Assembly (NCBI GenBank): GCA_026239495.1
Contig: CP110830.1
Location: 1,054,001-1,118,000 of the forward strand
Source: Spiroplasma phoeniceum
Lineage (GTDB): Bacteria; Bacillota_I; Bacilli_A; Mycoplasmatales; Mycoplasmataceae
DNA: 64,000 bases
Direction: 5' to 3'
Shown here: in pieces, positions 55,068 through 64,000 of the stretch
Layout: every line of letters starts with the position of its first letter
Position numbering within the stretch: the first letter of the stretch is position 1
The notes under the pieces: model-generated
Seen by the model: the letters and a program-made list of their open reading frames with translations, nothing else
Told to the model about the DNA's origin: nothing
Databases searched by the model: none
Made by a program: the position numbers and the translations under genes

Positions 55068-56144
55068 AGACTTCTTGCGTAACCTATTAAAAAATTGCAA
55101 ATATTTGTAAAAAAACACTAATAGAAAAGTATAATTTTAATTAATTATGTTTTTTATTTAAAAATTTAATATTTTGCCACAACAAAAAATGAATTTATTA
55201 TTTAAATTCTTTAATTTTAAATAAATCTTCTATGCTAACCGCAAATTATAAATTGAAGCAATTAAATTAAATCTTAAACTAAATCGTTTTCTTCGATTAC
55301 GATATTTTTCTGTAATAATTTTAAATTTTTTAAGAATAGCAAAAATATTTTCAATAATAATTCTCATTTTTGAAACTATTATATTGCGTTGTTTTTTGTA
55401 CTTTATTTAAAGGGTTTTTTCTTTGTTTTTTTTGTAGGTATTAGAACATTATTGTGAATTTTTTGTATTCCTTGATAACCACTATCAGCTATTAATTTGG
55501 TATTTTTTAAAATTGCGATTTTTGATTCTTTAAATAAAGCATAATCGTGTTTTTTACCAAGCGAAAAACTTGTTGCAATAATTTTTTTGGTTTCTTGTTC
55601 GATAATTACTTGTGTTTTAATAGTGTGTTTTTTCTTTTTACCAGAATAAGATTGTTTTTGTCTTTTTTTGGCGCTGGATTGGGGTTTCGGTAACATCAAT
55701 AATAATAGTTTTATCATTAAAATAATCATTTATTAGTGATTTTTTACCAGCGAGTTGTTGAAAATCAGAGTGTTTAATTAAAATATCTTCAATTCACTTG
55801 ATATTGCGATAACAACTAGATTCGCTAATATCAAAACTTTTAGCAAGATGAAAATAAGTCCGATATTCTCGTCAATACGATAAAGTCATCATTAGCCGAT
55901 TTTCTAGTAATAATTTATTATTTTTGCCACCTTTTTTAAATTTTTCTATTTCAGCTACTTGTAAAATATTTAACATTTTATTAAAAGTAGATTTTTTTGC
56001 TCCGGTTAATCGCAATAATTATTTATCATTAATAAAATTAAATTTATCAAATTTCATAATTTTAATCTACTATAATTTCTATTTTAATTTAAAAATATTT
56101 TATAGGAATTTTAAAATAATTAGATTAGGTTATGCAAGAAGTCT
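55068..56144 (-). mobile_element. IS5-family type B copy, left arm of composite, copy 2
   Basis: Complete ends; left flank ATT, right flank AAT. The transposase has a TAA for Glu in NDKELL and a lost C in the CGCCC before the slippery run. Very similar to 14782-15858, and followed by the same cargo. Confidence 0.87.
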
Positions 56145-56771
56145 AATAATGTTTTGGTAAAATTGGCAGAAAAAAGTCATTACTATTACAAATATCTGTT
56201 AGTAAACTATTAGTAATATTTTTTTCATTAAAAAGGAAATAACAACTTTATAGCAGGTATGTGTCCCTGCAATAATAATTTTATTATTTAAATCAATTGT
56301 TTTAACTAATTCTCAAATTATTCGTTCTTGATTCTCAGAAAAAAATTACGATTGAAACTGATAATTACGACGTTTAAATCAATCAACAACAGTATAATAT
56401 CGCGCAAAAATCCAGTTGGCAAATTTGTCAGCGGATTCTCACCAATATAAAGAATTTATTTTTGCTTGTCAAATTCATGATTCAACGCCATTTATTGGAG
56501 CAAAGCATACATCATTTCATTATCATTATTAATAAAAACAGTATACCCTCATTGACGACCATGCACAATAATTGGAACATTAATTGTCTTTAAAAAGGGG
56601 GCCGATATTTTGGTCATTACTAATCGTAAATAAAATTAAAGAAGCTGGTTTACGGCGAACAATTTATTGTAAATGTAATAAATAACGATGCTAATCATAA
56701 ATTGTTTCAACAAAAAAAGGAAATACTTTAGCAAAATCATCATTAATTTGTTTTAAAATTGATTTAACAAT
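56145..56771 (-). pseudogene. decayed cargo gene between two IS5-like copies, copy 2
   Basis: Same 627 bp as 15859-16485 with a few single-base differences (for example TTTTTGCTTG versus TTTTTTCTTG, ATTGGAAC versus ATTGAAAC). It keeps the same broken frames, so the gene was already dead when duplicated. No family recognised. Confidence 0.6.
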
Positions 56772-58004
56772 AGCCTTCTTTTATAACCTAATCTAATTAT
56801 TTTAAAATTTCTATAAAATATTTTTAAATTAAAATAGAAATTATAGGAGATTAAAATTATGAAATTTGATAAATTTAATTTTATTAATGATAAAGAATTA
56901 TTGCGATTAACCGGAGCAAAAAAAGCTACTTTTAATAAAATGTTAAATATTTTACAAGTAGCTGAAATAGAAAAAATTTAAAAAAGGTGGCAAAACTAAT
57001 AAATTATCGCTATAAAATCGGCTACTAATGACTTTATCGTATTGACGAGAATATCGGACTTATTTTCATCTTGCTAAAAGTTTTGATATTAGTGAATCTA
57101 GTTGTTATCGCAATATCAAGTGAATTGAAGATATTTTAATTAAACACTCTGATTTTCAACAACTAGCTGGTAAAAAATCACTAATAAATGATTATTTTAA
57201 TGATAAAACTATTATTATTGATGTTACCGAAACCCCAATCCAACGCCCCAAAAAAGACAAAAACAATCTTATTCTGGTAAAAAGAAAAAACACACCATTA
57301 AAACACAAGTAATTATCCAACAAGAAACCAAAAAAATTATTGCAACAAGTTTTTCGCTTGGAAAAAAACATGATTATGCTTTATTTAAAGAATCAAAAAT
57401 CTCAATTTTAAAAAATACCAAATTAATAGTTGGTAGTAGTTATCAAGGAATTCAAAAAATTCACAATAATGTTCTAATACCTACAAAAAAAACAAAGAAA
57501 ACCCCTTTAAATAAAGTACAAAAACAACGTAATAGAATAGTTTTAAAAATGAGAATTATTATTGAAAATATTTTTGCTATTCTTAAAAAATTTAAAATTA
57601 TTACAGAAAAATATCGTAATCGAAGAAAACGATTTAGTTTAAGATTTAATTTAATTGCTTCAATTTATAATTTGCAGTTAGCATAGAAGATTTATTTAAA
57701 ATTAAAGAATTTAAATGATAGTATTACAAAAGCTTAGGTTTTATAAAAAATATAAATAAAATAATTAGATAAATTTTTAAAAGGTTGATTTATCAGTGTT
57801 TTAGAAATATATTTAAAATAAAGAATAATTTTTATACCAAAACCTAAATTTTTTTCTTACTACCATTTAAATAATAAATTCATTTTTTGTTGTGGAAAAA
57901 TATTAAATTTTTAAATAAAAAACATAATTAATTAAAATTATATTTTTCTATTAGTGTCTTTTTACAAATATTTGCAATTTTTTAATAGGTTATGCAAGAA
58001 GTCT
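56772..58004 (+). mobile_element. IS5-family type B copy, right arm of composite, carrying a small element
   Basis: Left end mutated to AGCCTTCTTTTATAACC exactly as at 16486; right end GCAAGAAGTCT at 58004. Contains the small element 57717-57864 near its right end, at the same ATTTAAAT site as in the 17376-18591 copy. The transposase has stops (GAAAAAATTTAAAAAAGG region and LSL-stop-NRL). Confidence 0.87.
57717..57864. mobile_element. small non-autonomous element (GGTAGTA family), copy 5, 8-bp TSD
   Basis: 148 bp from GATAGTATTAC to CTTACTACC with ATTTAAAT exactly duplicated at 57709-57716 and 57865-57872. Because it sits at the homologous site of the composite's right arm, it was most likely copied along with it (compare 17517-17664). 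Confidence 0.88.
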
Positions 58005-58203
58005 AATATATAAAATTGATATTGTTAACATTAACGGATGACTAAATAAAATAGCCATTTTACCAAAAATAGATAACAACCAAGTGTCAGAATTATATAA
58101 ATCCATAATAATATTTTTTCTGATGTCAACTGATTAATAATAACTGTAATAAATCCAGTTCCGAATATAGCGACTGCCGCCACCAATAAAACTAACTTAA
58201 TCA
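58005..58203 (-). pseudogene. plectrovirus small membrane/coat-like gene, frameshifted
   Basis: ATG 58203 begins [20 protein letters not shown] like the copy at 37495, then a one-base loss in the AAAAA run after LTSE shifts the frame. The 3' end is cut by the element ending at 58004. GCAAGGAG precedes the start. Confidence 0.6.
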
Positions 58204-58273
58204 TATAAAATCAACTCCTTGCCTATTTTTTTATTCTTTTAGTAATATGAATTCTTTTAAACCCTAATTCTCT

Positions 58274-58425
58274 GGTAGTAAGAAAAAGGTTGAGGTTTTG
58301 GTATAAAAATTATTTTTTTTACTATTATTGATGAATTTAAAACAATAATAAATCAGGATTTTTAAAAATTTATCCAATTATTTTATTTATATTTTTTATA
58401 AAACCTCAAATTTTGTAATGCTATC
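58274..58425. mobile_element. small non-autonomous element (GGTAGTA family), copy 6, 8-bp TSD
   Basis: 152 bp, second subfamily (TTGAGGTTTTGG), with AATTCTCT exactly duplicated at 58266-58273 and 58426-58433, inside plectrovirus sequence. Confidence 0.9.
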
Positions 58426-58514
58426 AATTCTCTTGTTTTTTCTTGTCTTGCTAAGCTTGATAACTGTTGTTTATTGAGACTAACTTTAAATTGTTTTTGT
58501 TCTTTAATGTGTTT

Positions 58515-58817
58515 TTATAAACCTTGTTTAGTACTAGAAACACCCGGAACAGTAGCGCCGTATAGTTTAGAACTATTAATAACACCACTTTTAACTGTTG
58601 AACCTAAATCGTTATAATTAGTTGATGTTCCGTGAATTGCATAAATTGATAATTTAATAACCATAAAAAAGATTAAAAAATAAGCAATCGTTATATTTGT
58701 CATTGTTAATTTAGTATTTCAAATCACATAAAAAACAAATAAAAAAGTATCAAAAATAAAACTAAAAATATTATTTCAATTATCGTTATTAAAGCTTTCA
58801 CTTAATAAATTAATCAT
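58515..58817 (-). CDS. plectrovirus small membrane protein, 100 residues
   Basis: MINLLSESFNNDNWNNIFSF..., homologue of 37103-37417 with the same two hydrophobic segments. ATG after AGAAAGGAAAG. Ends at TAA 58515-58517; the frame beyond is open for about 27 codons (KHIKEQKQFKVSLNKQQLS...) up to the small element, as in the other copy. Confidence 0.55.
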
Positions 58818-58825
58818 TTTTTATC

Positions 58826-59945
58826 TTTCCTTTCTCTTTTTTTTGCTTTTAAATTTTCTTTCAAAATATCAATATCAAACAATTCTAAGAGTTGTTTGTT
58901 ATTTAATTTTGATATATCTTTTCAAAAATATTATTTTTTATTAACAACTTCATCATTTTTTAAATCACGGACAAAACTTAATCAATGACTATCATATTTA
59001 TTGGCAAATTCAAGCGGAATAATTATCTTAAAAAACCGAATTCATAATCCAACATCCGACTTATTTTTTGCTCATTTACCTTCTGCTGTTCGTTCTACTG
59101 ATTTTGTTTTTCAAATTTCATAATCTGTAATATATTGGAAAATACCAATTCGCATAACAAAACTACGATTAAAGATATTACTTAATTTTGACTTAACGGG
59201 TTTTTTTCAATGAAATCGGAACAATAATACCTCTTGCTAAATGACGAATATTATTTCACATCATACCCTCGCGCTGTACGGTAAAAATCGCTCTATTTTT
59301 AAAATGTCTTGCTAAAACAATCCACACACTTTTACCACCATGAAATTTTTTAACTTCGTGAGGACTAGTTCCATAAATATATAAAAAAACTCTCATCAAA
59401 CAAAATTAAACTATCATCAGGGGGACTAATTTAGTTCTATCAGTAAAATCTAAGTTATTAAAAGTTAAAAGTTTTATTGAATAATCTTCGATTGGATAAT
59501 TACTATAAATTTTCGATAGCATTACAAAAGTTGAGGTTTTATAAAAAATATAAATAAAATAATTGGATAAATTTTTAAAAATCCTGATTTATTAGTGTTT
59601 TAAATTCATCAATAATAGTAAAAAAAATAATTTTTATACCAAAACCTCAACCTTTTTCTTACTACCCAATTTCTTCGTTAAAATTTTTATAGCTTTTGAT
59701 AGAAAAGTTAAAAGCAATGTTTTACCAGTTCCTAATTTACCAATAATTACTGATAAAGGATTGTCCCGAATAAAGTAAACTAAACGAAAAAAAATTAACT
59801 GATAAAAAACATTTTTTCAAACTCACCAAACAAAATATACACATTGTAAAGCAAATGATAGTCAAAATACTAAACCAGTATAATTTAATGAAATTATTCA
59901 AAGTAATAAATCAATTAAAATAAACAAAACCATTGAACCATTAAT
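58826..59945 (-). pseudogene. plectrovirus Zot-like packaging ATPase, disrupted
   Basis: Minus-strand fragments show a membrane-proximal hydrophobic part, the P-loop SVIIGKLGTGKTLLLTF (Walker A GKLGTGKT), then, after the small element at 59515-59666, DDSLILFDESFFIYLW (Walker B). Next come SPHEVKKFHGGKSVWIVLAR, YEIWKTKSVERTAEGK and LELFDIDILKENLK. Several frameshifts; the 5' end is cut at 59946. Zot/pI proteins power extrusion of filamentous phages. Confidence 0.75.
59515..59666. mobile_element. small non-autonomous element (GGTAGTA family), copy 7
   Basis: 152 bp, second subfamily in inverted orientation to copy 6, interrupting the Zot-like gene between its Walker A and Walker B regions. Flanking octamers do not match exactly. 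Confidence 0.85.
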
Positions 59946-61020
59946 AGACTTCTTGCATAACCTAATCTAATTATTTTAAAATTCCTATAAAATATTTTTA
60001 AATTAAAATAGAAATTATAGGAGATTAAAATTATGAAATTCGATAAATTTAATTTTATTAATGATAAAAAATTATTGCGATTAACCGGGGCGAAAAAAAA
60101 GCTACCTTTAATAAAATGTTAAATATTTTACAAGTAGCTGAAGTAGAAAAATTTAAAAAAGGTGGCAAAACTCATAAATTATCACTATAAAATCGGCTAC
60201 TGATGACTTTATCGTATTGGCGAGAATATCAGACTTATTTTCATCTTGCTAAAAGTTTTGATATTAGTGAATCTAGTTGTTATCGCAATATCAAGTGAAT
60301 TGAAGATATTTTAATTAAACACCCTGATTTTCAGCAAGTTGCTGGTAAAAAAGCACTAATAAATGATTATTTTAATGATAAAACTATTATTATTGATGTT
60401 ACCGAAACCCCAGTCCAACGCCCAAAAAAAGACAAAAACAATCTTATTCTGGTAAAAAGAAAAAACACACTATTAAAACACAAGTAATTATCAAACAAGA
60501 AACCAAAAAAATTATTGCAACAATTTTTTCGATTGGGAAAAACATGATTATGCTTTATTTAAAGAATCAAAAATCTCAATTTTAAAAAATACCAAATTAA
60601 TAGTTGATAGTGGTTATCAAGGAATTCAAAAAATTCACAATAATGTTATAATACCTACAAAAAAACAAAGAAAAACCCTTTAAATAAAGTACAAAAAAAC
60701 GTAATAGAATAGTTTCAAAAATGAGAATTATTATTGAAAATATTTTTGCTATTCTTAAAAAATTTAAAATTATTACAGAAAAATATCGTAATCGAAGAAA
60801 ACGATTTAGTTTAAGATTTAATTTAATTGCTTCAATTTATAATTTGCAGTTAGCATAGAAGATTTATTTAAAATTAAAGAATTTAAATAATAAATTCATT
60901 TTTTGTTGTGGCAAAATATTAAATTTTTAAATAAAAAACATAATTAATTAAAATTATATTTTTCTATTAGTGTCTTTTTACAAATATTTGCAATTTTTTA
61001 ATAGGTTATGCAATAGGTCT
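59946..61020 (+). mobile_element. IS5-family type B copy, right end mutated
   Basis: Left end AGACTTCTTGCATAACC after AAT; right end changed to GCAATAGGTCT, followed by GTT, so the two sides do not match. The gene has an extra A run in GAKKAT and a stop in LSLENR. It joins phage sequence (left) to an IS3 fragment (right). Confidence 0.85.
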
Positions 61021-62030
61021 GTTTATTAAAAAAAGAAAATGAACAAATAAAAGCAGAAAATAATATTTTAAAAAAGCTTGAATCTCTTACAAAAACAAAA
61101 ACAAAGATGAATATTAGAAAACAAATTTATTTTATTAAAAAAGAATTAAATAACAATTCAATCTTACCATTAAGATGATTTTTAAAAATATTATGCATTT
61201 CATATGATACATGAAATAAATATAAAAATATTCATGAAAAATATGAATGAAAAATTGATTACAATATATTAGAAATAATTAAAATAATTTGAAAAAACAA
61301 TAAAAATAAAGGTCATCGACAAATAAAACTTGATTTGGAAGAACAAAAAATAAAAATATCAGCAAATACTGTATATCTTTATATGAAGATATTACAAATA
61401 TGTTCTGAAGTTAGAATTAAACATAAAAAACGAATTAAACATTTTAATAATATATTATATGAACATAAAAAATGCCCCTATTTACTTAAAAGTAATTTTC
61501 ATTCTAATCAAATGAATCAAAAATGATCAATTGATATTACAATAATTAAAATATATTCAGAATCATTATATTTATTTGCTATTAAAGACTTATTTAGTAA
61601 TGCAATTGTTGGATACTCACTAATAGTAAGGCTAATAGTAAATTGAGTAATTAATTTTTTAAAACAAAGCTTAATTAATCGAAAAATTAAACCTGTTCAA
61701 TTAATAATTAATTCTGATCAAGACATTCATTTTACTTCACATGCATATTTTGATTTATTAAGAGATTATGGAGTAACTATAAGTATGTCTCGACGTTGAA
61801 ATTGTTTAGATAATTCACATATTGAAAATTGGTTTTCAATTTTAAAAACAGAAAATAAAAATATAACAAAATACAAAAAATTTTAATGAGCTAAAAAATA
61901 TGATAGATAATTATATTGTTGAGTATAATAATTATAGAAGGGTTTTAAAATTAAAAATGCCTCCAATTCAATTTGAATTAAAAAGCATTTTAAATTAAAA
62001 AAATAATTCTCAGTTATTTGAAACTGTGCA
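61021..62030 (+). mobile_element. IS3-family element, 5' part lost
   Basis: Begins within the coiled region before OrfB (LLKKENEQIKAENNIL). The integrase core shows WSIDITIIK (D), NSDQDIHFTS (D) and NSHIENWFS (E, with His for the usual Pro). A one-base insert in KYKNFNE breaks the last 45 codons; the right end CTGTGCA is at 62030. More complete than the copy at 41360, but without orfA. Confidence 0.82.
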
Positions 62031-62586
62031 ATGGATAAGCACGTAGCATTAATTCTTGTAATTTACTTTCAATTTTTTTATTTCATTTTTTCATCAAATA
62101 TTTCCCTTTCTGTAAAAAACATAATATTCCTTTATTGGTAATATTTTGATATTTAGTAAATAATTTATTTTAGTATTTAATTACTTCGCTGCCCGCTTCA
62201 CTTCGGGGGTGAGCGGGAGTGCGGATAGGATATTTTGATAGATTTTTTACCCACATACGGGAAATAAACAAAAAAATAGTTTACCCAGTTATTAATTACG
62301 TTTCATCCATCCCTAGACAACTTTTATATAAAAAAAATAACTTTTTGGAGTTCCAAGCCTCTTGTTTTTTTAGTGTCCGATATTGTTTTTTTCGATTTAA
62401 CAAAACTCTTTTTATGAAAACAAGCCAAAAAAACACATGCTCTGACATTTCGCGAGTGATTAATCTTGCCGATAATTAAATAAATAAATAGTAGTAAATC
62501 CAATCACTCCCACAATTTCTTTAAGGCTTCGTGCAATAGATGAGCTGTTCATCTTTAAGCATCAAAAAATATTAATTTTTAGGGGC
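62031..62586 (+). pseudogene. decayed copy of the 5094-5583 block
   Basis: Plus-strand sequence matches the minus strand of 5094-5583. VYPVINYVSSIPRQLLYKK, a frame slip in the TTTTTGGAG run, and SDISRVINLADN correspond to the small membrane protein at 5203-5469. Upstream is a GC-rich hairpin (CCCGCTTCAC facing GGTGAGCGGG, about 62190-62216). A stem-loop at 62538-62554 is conserved with a compensatory change relative to 5126-5142. Confidence 0.5.
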
Positions 62587-62760
62587 TGCATTATTCATTG
62601 GATAATATCTTTATTAAAAATGATATTATTATTATTATTAGTAGTTGTTAAGCCGAAAAAATATAATAAATCACAGAAAGGAAATTATAAAAATTAACTA
62701 ATTTGTAAGGAAAAATAGGTTAATTTTTAATTTTAAAGATACTATCTGATGAATAATGCA
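62587..62760. repeat. short inverted-repeat element (TGCATTATTC family), copy 2
   Basis: 174 bp between TGCATTATTCATTGGATAAT and the inverse of TGCATTATTCATCAGATAGT. Ends match those of 4955-5093 while the interior differs in length and sequence. Confidence 0.6.
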
Positions 62761-62762
62761 AA

Positions 62763-62792
62763 TAAAAAAATCGCTCTAATAAGCGATTGCTT
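62763..62792 (-). terminator. Rho-independent terminator on the minus strand
   Basis: Stem AATCGCT/AGCGATT with a six-base loop; the plus-strand A7 run at its left gives a T tract on the minus strand. Confidence 0.6.
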
Positions 62793-62807
62793 TAATTTAT
62801 ATTTAAT

Positions 62808-62853
62808 TACTTTATTTATATTTTTGTAAAACCTAAGCTTTTTTCCGACTACC
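62808..62853. repeat. partial end of the GGTAGTA small element
   Basis: TTTATTTATATTTTTGTAAAACCTAAGC followed by CGACTACC matches about 45 bases of one end of the family (compare 17620-17664), with mutations; the rest is absent. Confidence 0.55.
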
Positions 62854-62937
62854 AAAAATTTATATTGAATTACAAGAAGAAGAAAGAGTACAACAAAAAA
62901 TTAAAGTATAATTTTAATAAAAAATTTCTTTAATTTT

Positions 62938-64000
62938 GTCGAAAACTCTTGATGAAATAAAAAAAATCATCAATATGACAATTTAAAAACTAATTTTGTG
63001 TAAGATTATGATTTTGTTTTAAATTTTTTAAACGTTAAAATATAATACCGTTGATTGTTGGTTTGGTGTTAAACCTTTATGTTGGTATTTTCATTTTCAG
63101 AGCTTTAAATAATTTTGAATATTAGTGAAACCCAAACCATGATAATGAATTAAGGCTTCTTTAAGACTGGATTGTAATTTATTAATCTTATTTAACTTTC
63201 GATAACTAGTATCAGGGTTTGTACTAGTTTTGGTGGAATATAGAGTAGAATTTGTTTGTTTTGCTACTAATAAATATAGTGGTTGCATGTCAGAAATAAT
63301 CGTTGATTTTTCTTTAATCAATTGCTTATTCATATTTTCAATAATTCATTGTTTTTGTAATCGTTTGGTATTGGTAGATTGAACAAAAATATTATTATTG
63401 CTATCAACTGCCATTTGAATACAGCATTTGGTATTGGTTGAAAATGGATCGAGATGAGTTTTTCGTTTATCAAATTTATCTTTAAAATTACCTTTATGGA
63501 TTTCTTTAATAAATGTTTCATCCATTTGAATTTGACCATTTAATTTTTTAAATTTTAATTGGGTATTTTCTAATTGTTTTGATTGCATTAATTTTTGTCG
63601 ATTATACCAAGCAGTTTTTGGGGTTGTTTTAATAAAACGAGAAATTATTTTGCTAGATTGTCCTAATAATGCAATTTGAATTAATAAATTTCATTGTTCA
63701 TAATTTAAATGACTTCAATAAGTAAAATGATGACGAAAAGCATCAAAACTAGCACGACATTTTTTACATAAATATTTTTGTTTTCCTTCAGGATTATGAC
63801 CATTTTTAACACAATGAAAAGATTTGCAATTAGGACATGTAATGCCTTTATCTCTAAATTTTTGATCAATTTCATTTAAACGTTTTTGTTTTTTGATTAC
63901 CTTTACTTCTTTTTTTATTTTTTCATAAAATTCTAAAAATTGATCATCTGTAAAACTGTTTTTTAATTCTGTAATTATTTTTTCCATCAATTATTTACCT
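62938..64000 (-). mobile_element. IS1595-family element, right edge outside window
   Basis: Starts with CTTTAATTTTGTCGAAAACT at 62938 after AAAATTT and continues past the window edge. Sequence is almost identical to 47459-48601 in inverted orientation, so a recent insertion. Confidence 0.92.
63028..63987 (-). CDS. IS1595-family (ISXO2-like) transposase
   Basis: 319 residues, uninterrupted, stop TAA at 63028-63030. Same zinc ribbon (CPNC, CKKC) and catalytic segment (QMDETFIK) as the copy at 47542; it differs by single residues such as STIISDMQ versus STIISDTQ. Likely functional. Confidence 0.9.

Overview
The window looks like a chromosomal segment of a plant- or insect-associated Spiroplasma, most likely of the S. 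citri group. Base composition is very AT-rich. TGA is read as tryptophan throughout: conserved genes such as mnmA, tsaE, tsaB, recD2, coaE, lgt and rny run through in-frame TGA and stop at TAA or TAG, so several coding regions are longer than a standard-code translation suggests. Remnants of SpV1-type plectroviruses (filamentous ssDNA phages of Spiroplasma) are scattered through it. No tRNA, rRNA or CRISPR array was recognised.

Chromosomal genes occur in short blocks, almost all on the minus strand: a DEAD-box RNA helicase (3.1-4.5 kb); tsaE-tsaB plus a cut-off rimI (7.1-8.2 kb); a ferredoxin/thioredoxin reductase-like flavoprotein on the plus strand (8.4-9.3 kb); a large membrane protein and a dead RluD-type pseudouridine synthase (9.4-12.2 kb); deoC between two decayed sugar genes, then a lipoprotein, a membrane protein, rsmE, coaE and an SGNH hydrolase (19.6-25.4 kb); recD2 and mnmA (30.6-33.9 kb); ffh and rny (42.1-47.3 kb); a ferritin-like gene and lgt (52.2-54.6 kb). 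These serve translation and tRNA modification (tsaB/E, mnmA, rsmE), RNA turnover (helicase, rny), protein export and lipoprotein processing (ffh, lgt), DNA repair (recD2) and CoA synthesis (coaE).

Roughly half of the window is mobile DNA. The dominant element is a ~1.07-kb IS5-family (IS427-like) sequence in two forms, here called type A (about 1070 bp) and type B (about 1075 bp). Over twenty complete, nested, hybrid or truncated copies are present. Ends are AGACTTCTTGC and GCAAGAAGTCT, targets are 3 bp (ATT or AAT), and the transposase is split over two frames with an A7 slippery run. There are also three IS1595-family copies with 8-bp target duplications, three decayed IS3-family copies, and several families of short inverted-repeat elements without genes. 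The best supported of these is a ~150-bp element with perfect 8-bp target duplications at four loci.

Plectrovirus remnants lie at about 0.8-1.9, 5.6-6.0, 12.5-13.9, 36.5-40.3 and 58.0-59.9 kb and include a Zot-like packaging ATPase, small membrane/coat genes and a large intergenic region with a strong conserved hairpin. The most striking structures are: the gene-free element family; a composite of two IS5 copies around a 627-bp cargo present twice (14.8-17.4 and 55.1-58.0 kb); reciprocal hybrid IS copies implying an inversion; and a ~4-kb inverted duplication of mnmA and the start of recD2 whose second copy is decaying.
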